From Acidobacteriota bacterium (lineage in GTDB: Bacteria > Acidobacteriota > Thermoanaerobaculia > UBA5066 > Gp7-AA6), in the NCBI GenBank assembly GCA_027307335.1, contig DAHUXD010000034.1, positions 1 through 64,000 of the forward strand: a stretch of DNA of 64,000 bases, in the 5' to 3' direction. Below, in pieces: positions 57,507 to 64,000 of this stretch. The first letter of the stretch is position 1. Each line of letters starts with the position of its first letter. The position numbers and the translations under genes were made by a program. The notes under the pieces were generated by a model. It made no database searches and was not told the DNA's origin. It was given only the letters and a program-made list of their open reading frames with translations.

Positions 57507-59729
57507 TCAGGGCAGCCGCAGCGCCTTGACCAGAAACACCGCCATCTGTCCGCGGGTGTTCGGGTTGGAGGGGCAGTAGAGCTGGGTGCCGCATCCGCTC
57601 GTCACCTGCTCGAGGAACAGCTGCTCGATCCAGTCGGCGAAGAGGGACGGGCAGACGACGTCGGTGAAGTACCCGGAACAGGGAGGAGGAAAGTAGGTGG
57701 GCCCGTGGACGGCCTTGAGCAGAAAAGGCGCCATCTGATCGCGACGCACCGTGTCGAGCGGGCAGAAGTTGCCGCCGCCGCAGCCGCTGGTGATTCCCTC
57801 CGTGAACATCGCCTCGATCCAGTCCGCGAAGGCCGAGGGGCACGGCACGTCGGCGAAGACACCCCCGGGCGTGCACGGCGGCGGGGTGTAGCAGATCCCG
57901 TGCTCGGCCTTCAGCACGAAGACCGCCATCGACTGCCGCCGGACGGAGTCGCCGATGCCGTAGAACCCGCCGCCGACGCCCGCGGTCACCTGGCTCGCCA
58001 CCAGCTTGACCACGTCGTCGTGGAACTGGTTCTCCGGCGGCACGTCGAGAAAGTCCGCGATGTAGCCGTTGCGCAGCGTCCCCGAGACGCCGCCCGGATT
58101 CGTCACGACGACGTCGTGGGCGGTTCCGGCGTCGAACGCCGGCATGTTCGCCGTGATCATGTAGGGCGGCGTCACCACCACGTTCGAGGGCGCGACTCCG
58201 TCGACGGCAACCGTGGCGCCCGTTTCGAGGAGCTGTCCGTAAAGAGTCACCGAGCCGCCGCCGGCCGCGGGACCCGACCGCGGAATCGTCCTGAGCAGGA
58301 TCGTCTGCGCGAACTCCGACGTGTTGCCCCCGGGATCCGTCGCGATCGCCGAGACTCCCTGGCCCGGCGCGAGCGGCGACGGGAGTTGGAAGTCGATCGT
58401 GACGACCCCCGACCCATCGGTCGTCGCCTGGACCGAGCCCACGAGCGCCTCGCCCTGGGGGGACACGACCGGGAACGAAACGCAGCTCGTGTCGGCGTAG
58501 ATGTCGACGTCGAACGTCGTCGAGGGCGTGCTGTTCAGAAGGAAATGAGCGACGGTCGGCGGACCGTAGTCGATGCCCGTGACCACGGGGGCGTTCTGGC
58601 TCCCGTTCGGTCCGCTGTCGCCGTCGCCGGGGTCGGCCGCGTGCGGCGGATCGAAGCCGAGCGCGATGGCCACGGGCCGGTTGTCGTAGAAGCGGTTGCC
58701 GCGCGCCGAGACCTGGCCGAGCGAGCTCGTCATCATGAATCCGCCCGGATCGCCGAAGACACCGCCCCCGCCGTTGTGCGCGATGACGTTGCCCTCTCCG
58801 GGTCCCATGCCGCCGAGGACCCCGGTGGGAGGAACGACGACGTTCGAATCGATGGCGACCCCGGTGCCGAGATTGCCGAGATTTGCCGTCTCGGTGGGAT
58901 TGGTTCCGACGAAGTTGCCCTGAAAGACAGAAAACCGGCCCGCGAAGCCCTCGGCGAGGCTGCCGCCGATCACGTTGCCTTCGTTCGCTCCCGTGCCTCC
59001 GATCTGGACGCCCTTCGGCGAGGGGCAGACGATCCCGTTGCCGTTGGTGATCGTGTAGGAGACGGTCTTGTCGGTGCCGATGAGGTTCCCCCTGACCGCT
59101 CCGGCCACGTTGTACTGCATGTAAACCCCGGCGCCATTGCCGGAAATCAGGTTGCGGTCCGCGGGGTCGGCGCTGCCGACGTTCACCGTGATCGGATTCT
59201 CGTTGCCGAGCGTGCCGAGGGCGAAGACTCCGAATTGCTGCGTCGACCCGTTGAGCGGAGTGCCCGCCGGCGACGTGCCGAGGAAATTGCCGGTGACGTC
59301 CAACGAACCGGTGGCGTAGATCGCGCCATCGGGACAGCGATTGATGACGAGGCCCTGAATGTGTCCGCCGTCGGCCTGATACGACCAGCACGGCGCCAGG
59401 GTGACGGCCGCGCCGTCGATCTCCACGTTCAGCACCGCATTGGTTCCCTGCGCGAGCGGCAGCGTGTTCGGCGACGAGCCCGGCTGGGTGTATCCGTCGA
59501 CGGTGACCGGGTCGGTCGCGTTCGGGAGCCACGTCGTGAGCACGATCGTGTGCACGCCGGCGCCGGGGATGGCGAACGCGATGGTATCGGCGCCGGGATT
59601 CGCGTTGGCGTCGAGGATCGCCTGGCGCAGCGAGCCCGCGCCGCTGTCGCTCGTGTTGGTGACCGTGAACGTGGCGGCGGAGAGAGGCAGGGCGACCGAC
59701 AGCACGGCGAGGCCGACGCTCAGGCGCAT
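57507..59729 (-). CDS. Secreted beta-helix protein with IPT-like domain and three SLH-like repeats (paralog 6b)
   Basis: A 740-residue exported protein with signal MRLSVGLAVLSVALPLSAA, nearly the same as its neighbour at 57426, so these two are the most recent duplicates by N-terminus. The beta-helix is short. The IPT-like domain starts RSGPAAGGGSVTLYGQLL. SLH-like repeat 1 lacks cysteines (VTAGVGGGFYGIG), repeats 2 and 3 keep them (ITSGCGGGNFCP, VTSGCGTQLYCP). GGGAGG stands 6 bases before the ATG at 59729. A longer open frame to 62036 is an accident of high GC. Confidence 0.85.
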   Translation of the reverse strand: MRLSVGLAVLSVALPLSAATFTVTNTSDSGAGSLRQAILDANANPGADTIAFAIPGAGVHTIVLTTWLPNATDPVTVDGYTQPGSSPNTLPLAQGTNAVLNVEIDGAAVTLAPCWSYQADGGHIQGLVINRCPDGAIYATGSLDVTGNFLGTSPAGTPLNGSTQQFGVFALGTLGNENPITVNVGSADPADRNLISGNGAGVYMQYNVAGAVRGNLIGTDKTVSYTITNGNGIVCPSPKGVQIGGTGANEGNVIGGSLAEGFAGRFSVFQGNFVGTNPTETANLGNLGTGVAIDSNVVVPPTGVLGGMGPGEGNVIAHNGGGGVFGDPGGFMMTSSLGQVSARGNRFYDNRPVAIALGFDPPHAADPGDGDSGPNGSQNAPVVTGIDYGPPTVAHFLLNSTPSTTFDVDIYADTSCVSFPVVSPQGEALVGSVQATTDGSGVVTIDFQLPSPLAPGQGVSAIATDPGGNTSEFAQTILLRTIPRSGPAAGGGSVTLYGQLLETGATVAVDGVAPSNVVVTPPYMITANMPAFDAGTAHDVVVTNPGGVSGTLRNGYIADFLDVPPENQFHDDVVKLVASQVTAGVGGGFYGIGDSVRRQSMAVFVLKAEHGICYTPPPCTPGGVFADVPCPSAFADWIEAMFTEGITSGCGGGNFCPLDTVRRDQMAPFLLKAVHGPTYFPPPCSGYFTDVVCPSLFADWIEQLFLEQVTSGCGTQLYCPSNPNTRGQMAVFLVKALRLP

Positions 59730-59756
59730 GATGATCCTCCCGATTTGGCGGGCAAG

Positions 59757-59762
59757 CTTATA
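59757..59762 (-). promoter_or_regulatory. -10 box (TATAAG) upstream of the 59729 gene
   Basis: GGATATAAGCTT on the minus strand, 27 bases from the ATG; a duplicate of the box at 57453-57458. Confidence 0.45.
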
Positions 59763-59794
59763 TCCGGCTCCGCGCCACGCGGGCGCGAATGCGA

Positions 59795-62080
59795 CTACTG
59801 GAGGTGGAACGTCTTGGTGATGAACACCGCCATCTGTCCGCGGGTATTGTTCGAAGCCGGGCAGTAGTTGCCGCCGCCGCAGCCGCCGGTGATCGACTCG
59901 GCCGAGAGCTGCTCGATCCAGTTGGCGAACGTCGAGGGGCAGGGGACGTCGAGGAAGATCCCCTGGCAGGTCGGCGGCACGTACGAGGAGCCGTGCTCGC
60001 CCTTCAGGAGAAACACCGCCATCTGGTCGCGGCGCACAGGGTTGGTCGGGCAGAAGTTGCCGCCTCCGCATCCGCCGGTGATCCCCTCGTTGAACATCGC
60101 CTCGATCCATGGGGCGAAGTTCGACGAGCACGGGACGTCGGGGAAGATGCCGACGCACGGCGGGGGCGTGTAGCAGAGGCCGTGCTCGGCCTTCAGGATG
60201 AACACCGCCATCTGCTGACGCAGCGTCGGCGCGTCCACGCCGTAGTTGCCGCCGCCCACGCCGACGGTGATCTTGCTCGTCACGAGCGTCGTCACGTAGC
60301 CGTAGAACTGCTGGGAGGAGGGCACGTCGAGGAAGTTGGCGACGTAGCCGGCCTCCAGAGTTCCAGTCGCGCCGTCCGCGTCGGTCACCACCACGTCGTT
60401 GAGCGAACCCGGCGGCAGCGCGGGCGCGTTGGCCGTGAGGCTGTTGAAGCTGCCGACGTTGACGTTCGTCGCGGCGACGCCGCCGATCGTGACGGTCGCG
60501 CCGGAGATGAAGTCGGTGCCCGAGATCGTCACCGCCGCGCCGCCGGCGGGATCGCCCGAGGCGGGCAGGATCGAGAAGGGCATCCGCTGCGAGAACTCCG
60601 AGGTGTTGCCGGCCGGGTCCGTCGCAGTCCCGCTGACGCGCTCGCCCGGCTGAATCGTCCCCGCCACGTCGACCGAGAAGGAGCCCGTGCCGGATCCGTC
60701 GGTCGTGACCTGCCCCGAGCCGAGGTACGTCCGGCCCTGCAGGTAGTCGTGAGGGTGAGGGATGCAGGCGGGGTTCGAATAGAAGTCGAGATCGAAGGTC
60801 GTCGAGGGCGTCGAGTGGAGGACGCCGGTCACGTGGGTACCGCTCGAGGGCGCCAGCGCCGCCGCGGAGGAGACGATCGGAAAGTTCTGGTCGTTGTTCG
60901 GCCCCGTGTCCCCGTCGCCCGCGTCGTTGGGCGTGACGCCGTCGCCGCCGATGTTGAGGCTCAGATCGAGTCCGACGCCCCACCCGAGCGGGCCGAAGCC
61001 GTTGTCGTGAATCGAGTTGCCCCGAATCGCGATGTTGTTGATGTTCGTTCCCCCGTCGTTCACGACGCCGCCGCCGGGGTTGTACGCGACGACATTGCCT
61101 TCGCCGGGTCCGATGCCCCCGATGACCGCGCCGACCGCGGTTGCGCGAACGCCGTAGCTGCCGTTCGGAACCGGCAGCGTCCCGGTCGCGTCGGTGCCGA
61201 CGAGGTTGCCCTGCACGGTGAAGGCGGTCCCGCTGCCGAACGCGCTGAGGAAGAGGCCGCGCGCCGTGTTGCCGGAGATGACGTTGCCGGCTCCGGCCGC
61301 GGACCCGCCGATCGTGAACGATCCGCCGAGCCCGTTGCTGGTCACGAGCATCCCGTCCGTTGAGTTCGGGACGGCGGCCGTTCCGGCGGCGTTGGTTCCG
61401 ACCAGGTTTCCCTGGATGACGACGGTTCCGGTGTCTCCCTCCAGCGTCACCGCCACGCCGATGTTTCCGTTCCCCGAAACCACATTGCGGTCGGCGGGCA
61501 GGGTGCTGCCGATCGTGACGCCGTCGGTGTGATCGAAGTAGATCCCATTGCGGCTGTTCGGAAACGCCGCGTTGCCCGTCGCGTCGACGCCGATGAAGCA
61601 TCCGATGACCGTCTGGCCGGTCGTCACGAACGCCGAGATTCCGTCCTGGAAGCCGCCCCCGATCACCAGGCCGCGGATCGTGTTCGTGTTTCCCACGAGA
61701 GTGAGTCCCTCGCCGCCCGGCACGTTGACGCCGGACAGCACGATCTTCAGCACCGCGTTCGTGCCCGTCGCCGCCGTGTTGACCGCGGCTCCTGGCTGCG
61801 TGTAGCCGTCGATCGTCACGGCGTCGGAGATCCCGGGAAGGCCGCCTCCCGACGTCGGCGCGATCGTGCAGACACCGCTTCCGTCGCAGTTCGGGTCGGA
61901 GCCGGGGATGTTGAAGTGGATCGCGTCGGCGCCGGGATTCGCGTTGGCGTCCAGAATCGCCTGACGGAGCGAGCCGGCGCCGCTGTCGTTCGTGTTGGTG
62001 ACCGTGTAGGTGTTGGCGTGGGCGGTCGCGGCGCAAAGAAGGGCCACGAAACCGAAGGCAGGTCCGAGACGGATACGCAT
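59795..62080 (-). CDS. Secreted beta-helix protein with IPT-like domain and three SLH-like repeats (paralog 7)
   Basis: A 761-residue exported protein with signal peptide (about 1-22, FVALLCAATAHA). The N-terminal domain contains a cysteine pair (NCDGSGVCTIAPT) also found in the 57426 paralog (CGPLGTCTIHP). The beta-helix region (about 110-400) and the IPT-like domain (SGDPAGGAAVTISGTDF) are followed by SLH-like repeats like paralogs 1, 2 and 4. GGAGG stands 8 bases before the ATG at 62080. A TAGACT box at 62112-62117 precedes it. Confidence 0.85.
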   Translation of the reverse strand: MRIRLGPAFGFVALLCAATAHANTYTVTNTNDSGAGSLRQAILDANANPGADAIHFNIPGSDPNCDGSGVCTIAPTSGGGLPGISDAVTIDGYTQPGAAVNTAATGTNAVLKIVLSGVNVPGGEGLTLVGNTNTIRGLVIGGGFQDGISAFVTTGQTVIGCFIGVDATGNAAFPNSRNGIYFDHTDGVTIGSTLPADRNVVSGNGNIGVAVTLEGDTGTVVIQGNLVGTNAAGTAAVPNSTDGMLVTSNGLGGSFTIGGSAAGAGNVISGNTARGLFLSAFGSGTAFTVQGNLVGTDATGTLPVPNGSYGVRATAVGAVIGGIGPGEGNVVAYNPGGGVVNDGGTNINNIAIRGNSIHDNGFGPLGWGVGLDLSLNIGGDGVTPNDAGDGDTGPNNDQNFPIVSSAAALAPSSGTHVTGVLHSTPSTTFDLDFYSNPACIPHPHDYLQGRTYLGSGQVTTDGSGTGSFSVDVAGTIQPGERVSGTATDPAGNTSEFSQRMPFSILPASGDPAGGAAVTISGTDFISGATVTIGGVAATNVNVGSFNSLTANAPALPPGSLNDVVVTDADGATGTLEAGYVANFLDVPSSQQFYGYVTTLVTSKITVGVGGGNYGVDAPTLRQQMAVFILKAEHGLCYTPPPCVGIFPDVPCSSNFAPWIEAMFNEGITGGCGGGNFCPTNPVRRDQMAVFLLKGEHGSSYVPPTCQGIFLDVPCPSTFANWIEQLSAESITGGCGGGNYCPASNNTRGQMAVFITKTFHLQ

Positions 62081-62111
62081 GGCGCGTTCCTCCTTCCTCC
62101 GAGTGGCGAGG

Positions 62112-62117
62112 AGTCTA
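62112..62117 (-). promoter_or_regulatory. -10 box (TAGACT) upstream of paralog 7
   Basis: GGGATAGACTCC on the minus strand, 31 bases from the ATG at 62080, matching the box of paralog 5. Confidence 0.35.
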
Positions 62118-62193
62118 TCCCGCGTCAGGTGTACGGAGGGTGAAGCGACCCATTCCCCGAATCCGCCAGCGAGCCGTAGACCACTGCAGGTGG

Positions 62194-62219
62194 TCCAGGG
62201 AGCGAAGTTGGAGGAGCAG
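62194..62219 (-). pseudogene. 26-base relic of an SLH-like repeat
   Basis: This stretch matches, with one mismatch, the coding DNA of SLH-like repeat 2 in paralog 2 (about 42415-42440), the region encoding SSNFAPWI. The flanking bases on both sides do not match and it is not in an open frame, so it looks like a leftover of recombination at the end of the island. Confidence 0.45.
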
Positions 62220-62240
62220 TGACTTCGATTGGAGCCGGAG

Positions 62241-62615
62241 CTACATCCGGGACCAGGTCGCGCGGTTCTGCGGTCCCTCCCAGACGGTCACCTCGGCGAC
62301 GCGCGCCCAGCCGAGCGCGCCGGAGGCCTCGAGCCGCTCGGCGAAGAAGAGCGCGAGGTTCTCGGCGGTGGTGTTGCGGCCGCGGAACGCCGGATGATCG
62401 TTGATGTACTTGTAGTCGAATTCCTTCGCGATCGCCTCGAGGGCCTTCTTCGCGGGAACGAAGTCGACGGCGACGTCGTAGCGCTGGAGCTTCGGCGCCT
62501 CGAGCACGGCCTCGACCAGGTAGGAATGCCCGTGAAGCGGCTCCGGTCCGCCCTCGTAGTCGATCAGGTTGTGCGCGGCCTCGAAGCGGGCCGAGACCGT
62601 GACGCGGTATGTCAT
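62241..62615 (-). CDS. 6-pyruvoyl-tetrahydropterin synthase family protein (QueD or PTPS-III type)
   Basis: A 124-residue member of COG0720. The zinc ligands are His in FEAAHNL and the two His of LHGHSYLVEA. The catalytic Cys that QueD carries four positions before HGH (CxxxHGH) is absent: here the segment is GGPEPLHGH, i.e. ExxHGH, the form I recall for PTPS-III, which bypasses FolB in folate synthesis. So this may be a folate-pathway enzyme, or an unusual QueD serving queE/queC at 8-9 kb. The ATG at 62615 overlaps the stop of the upstream radical SAM gene (ATGA). Other conserved segments are NHDHPAF-type INDHPAFRG and TTAENLALFF. Confidence 0.85.
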   Translation of the reverse strand: MTYRVTVSARFEAAHNLIDYEGGPEPLHGHSYLVEAVLEAPKLQRYDVAVDFVPAKKALEAIAKEFDYKYINDHPAFRGRNTTAENLALFFAERLEASGALGWARVAEVTVWEGPQNRATWSRM

Positions 62616-64000
62616 CCGAGCACGGTCGCTTCGCGCACGACGGACATGGCGGCCTGCTCGGCCGGCGGAATCGCGAGGAGGCTCTCGAGGACCTTCTTCG
62701 CGGTCGCCGTCTCGCCGGCCGCCTGGTCCATGTTGACCTCGAAGCGGAGCCGCATCGCGGCGCCGTCGGCCTCGAGCGACATCGCGCGGACCGCGGGGAC
62801 CGCGTCGCGCCAGCCGTTCGCCAGCGCGTCGCTCGCGCGGCGGACGTGCTCGTCGGCATCGAGGCGCACCGCGTAGCGCGCGGCCTTCACGGCCTTCGAG
62901 AGCGACGGCTCGCCCGGAGCGAGAGCGCGCGCCTCCAGCACCTCGAGCCCCGCCGGCAGCTTCGCCGAGATCCGCGCGGCGGCGTCCCCGGGAAACGGCG
63001 CGGTGCCGTCGACGTCGAAGACCTCGTCGCGGCTCTCGAGGCCGAGGGCGAGCGCCGGGCCCATCGAGAGCTTCATGTGCGGGTTGAAGCCCTCCGAGTA
63101 GCGGGCGGGCAGGCCGGCCGCCCGGATGGCGCGCTCGAGAACGTCCATCGTGTTGCGATGCGAGAGGAATCGCGCATCGCCCGTCTTCGAGAAGGTGACG
63201 CGGTGGCGGAAGACGCGGTCGCCCTGGGCCGCCAGGCGCGAAGCGGAAGGCAGGTCCGGCATCGTCTTCTGCCGGTAGGCCGCGCCCTTGGCGACGTCGC
63301 GGTAGGCCGTCGGATGCGAGTCTTCCCCCTCTCCCTCCGGGAGCCGTCCACCGGAGGCAGACCCCCGGCCGTAGGCAACGCCGGCCGCCGAGGCCGGCGG
63401 TATTGGGCCGGGGTGAGGGGAGAGCTGAGCGCCGGGCATTCCCTTGGCCAGCACGGTGTCCTCCCCGTTGCCCGGCACGCCGCACGCGTAGCAGTGGCCC
63501 CACTTGCAGTCCTCGGTCCGCATCTCCTTCTTCGCCTTGATCAGCTCGATCTGGAGCCAGCGTTTCTTGATCGACACGTCGAGGACGTCCCACGGCAGGA
63601 CCTCGTCGAGGTCGTAGGCCCGCAGGTACGTCTCCTTCGGAATGCCCTCCGTCTCGAACGCCTTCATCCACAGATCGTGGCGGAAGTGCTCGGTCCACCC
63701 GTCGAAGCGCACGCCCGACTTCCACGCGGTGTGGAGGATCCGGCCCGCGCGCCGGTCGCCGCGCGAGAGCACACACTCGATCTCGGCCTCCCGCGGCTCG
63801 TGCCACTTCATCTTCGCGCCGCGGATCGAACGGAAGCGGTCCTTCAGGTACGCGAGCTTCTTCTCCAGGGTCTCCACGCCGTCGAACGGCGCCCACTGGA
63901 ACGGCGTCCACGACTTCGGCACGAAGGAGCCGACCGAGACGTTCACGTTCTTGCGCCCGTGCTTCCGTCCCTGCGCCAGGATGCCCGCGACCAGCGCGAC
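62612..64000 (-). CDS. Radical SAM protein (TIGR03960) fused to DUF2344/TIGR03936, partial at window edge
   Basis: The C-terminal 462 codons of a larger gene that runs off the right edge; the frame stays open through 64000 (VALVAGILAQGRKHGRKN). The first part (VPKSWTPFQWAPFDGVETLE, KMKWHEPREAEIECVLSRGD) matches the end of the TIGR03960 radical SAM protein, with a C-terminal CKWGHCYACG cluster. The second part is the DUF2344 domain: RHRVTFSKTGDARFLSHRNT and SEGFNPHMKLSMGPAL. The linker between them holds about 40 residues encoded by a dispersed repeat (SPHPGPIPPASAAG). The protein's function is unknown in general; family members are conserved near rng or tRNA-modification genes. It overlaps the PTPS gene. 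Confidence 0.88.
   Translation of the reverse strand, partial: VALVAGILAQGRKHGRKNVNVSVGSFVPKSWTPFQWAPFDGVETLEKKLAYLKDRFRSIRGAKMKWHEPREAEIECVLSRGDRRAGRILHTAWKSGVRFDGWTEHFRHDLWMKAFETEGIPKETYLRAYDLDEVLPWDVLDVSIKKRWLQIELIKAKKEMRTEDCKWGHCYACGVPGNGEDTVLAKGMPGAQLSPHPGPIPPASAAGVAYGRGSASGGRLPEGEGEDSHPTAYRDVAKGAAYRQKTMPDLPSASRLAAQGDRVFRHRVTFSKTGDARFLSHRNTMDVLERAIRAAGLPARYSEGFNPHMKLSMGPALALGLESRDEVFDVDGTAPFPGDAAARISAKLPAGLEVLEARALAPGEPSLSKAVKAARYAVRLDADEHVRRASDALANGWRDAVPAVRAMSLEADGAAMRLRFEVNMDQAAGETATAKKVLESLLAIPPAEQAAMSVVREATVLG
63321..63422. repeat. Dispersed repeat inside a coding region
   Basis: About 100 bases bounded by CCCCTCTCCCTCCGGGAG and GGGTGAGGGGAGAG, with an internal hairpin CGCCGGCC...GGCCGGCG. 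The middle (CCACCGGAGGCAGACCC, CGGCCGTAGG) matches the MITE-like element at 14609-14718 over about 40 bases. It is translated in frame as part of a radical SAM/DUF2344 gene. A partial match (CTCCCGGAGGGAGAGGGG) also occurs near 140-157. Confidence 0.7.

Noticed and set aside
39750-62000. Regularly recurring GCCGCCGCCGCAGCCGCC strings that could suggest a CRISPR or tandem repeat
   Set aside because: They code for the GGCGGGN motif of SLH-like repeats in seven genes, are hundreds of bases apart, and have no spacer structure.
57507-62036. Apparent 1509-residue fusion of two surface proteins
   Set aside because: The frame of the 57507-59729 gene runs on upstream through the neighbour in a wrong frame. 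A ribosome-binding site and signal peptide at 59729 show the true start.

Overview
The window is a high-GC bacterial chromosome segment with dense gene packing, many GTG/TTG starts and many ATGA-type stop/start overlaps. The gene set suggests an Acidobacteriota genome, possibly near Thermoanaerobaculia. The signs are a TIGR02999-type ECF sigma factor beside a Pkn-type Ser/Thr kinase with TPR-like repeats, a large family of secreted beta-helix proteins ending in SLH-like repeats, and a tetraether-synthase-like radical SAM protein. This placement is an inference from gene content; no rRNA or tRNA gene was seen to confirm it.

Left part (1-39.6 kb), mostly housekeeping. The left edge cuts an IS481-like insertion sequence. 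Then follow a small zinc-ribbon protein, gltX, an EamA transporter, and a minus-strand proteostasis block (clpB, hsp20, then htrA). The promoter region of clpB carries an inverted repeat resembling an HspR site. Next comes a tightly overlapping minus-strand operon: YHS-CopA copper ATPase, cupredoxin, queE, queC. A long plus-strand run carries truA, uppS, cdsA, dxr and rseP (isoprenoid, phospholipid and envelope functions), then large membrane proteins, a PHP protein, and the PASTA protein-rpe-bamD operon. After that come a Fis-type regulator, a minus-strand cyclophilin-aminotransferase-like kinase-tatA group, thiO, the Tes/MSS-like radical SAM gene, a DEAD-box helicase, a CXXCH lipoprotein, a recQ-SUI1-phosphatase operon and bipA. 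The third member of the cyclophilin group is an aminoglycoside-phosphotransferase-fold kinase, not an aminotransferase.

Right part (39.7-62.1 kb), accessory surface-protein island. Seven minus-strand genes encode secreted proteins of 720-881 residues that share a C-terminal module of an IPT-like domain plus three SLH-like repeats. Six carry a parallel beta-helix N-terminal part and one carries two seven-bladed Vgb-type beta-propellers. A plus-strand ECF sigma factor/kinase operon sits in the middle. Cysteines in the SLH-like repeats come and go in pairs, suggesting disulfides. The island ends at a PTPS/QueD-family gene and a radical SAM-DUF2344 gene cut by the right edge, whose linker contains an in-frame copy of a dispersed repeat.

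Several small repeat families lie between genes: a three-hairpin element (3 copies), a 61-62 bp palindromic element (2 copies), a MITE-like element related to the intragenic repeat, and a composite REP-like block. Several genes have a TANNNT hexamer 6-8 nt before the start codon and no Shine-Dalgarno sequence, which suggests leaderless transcripts. No intergenic gap exceeds 300 bases. No CRISPR array, rRNA or tRNA gene was recognised.
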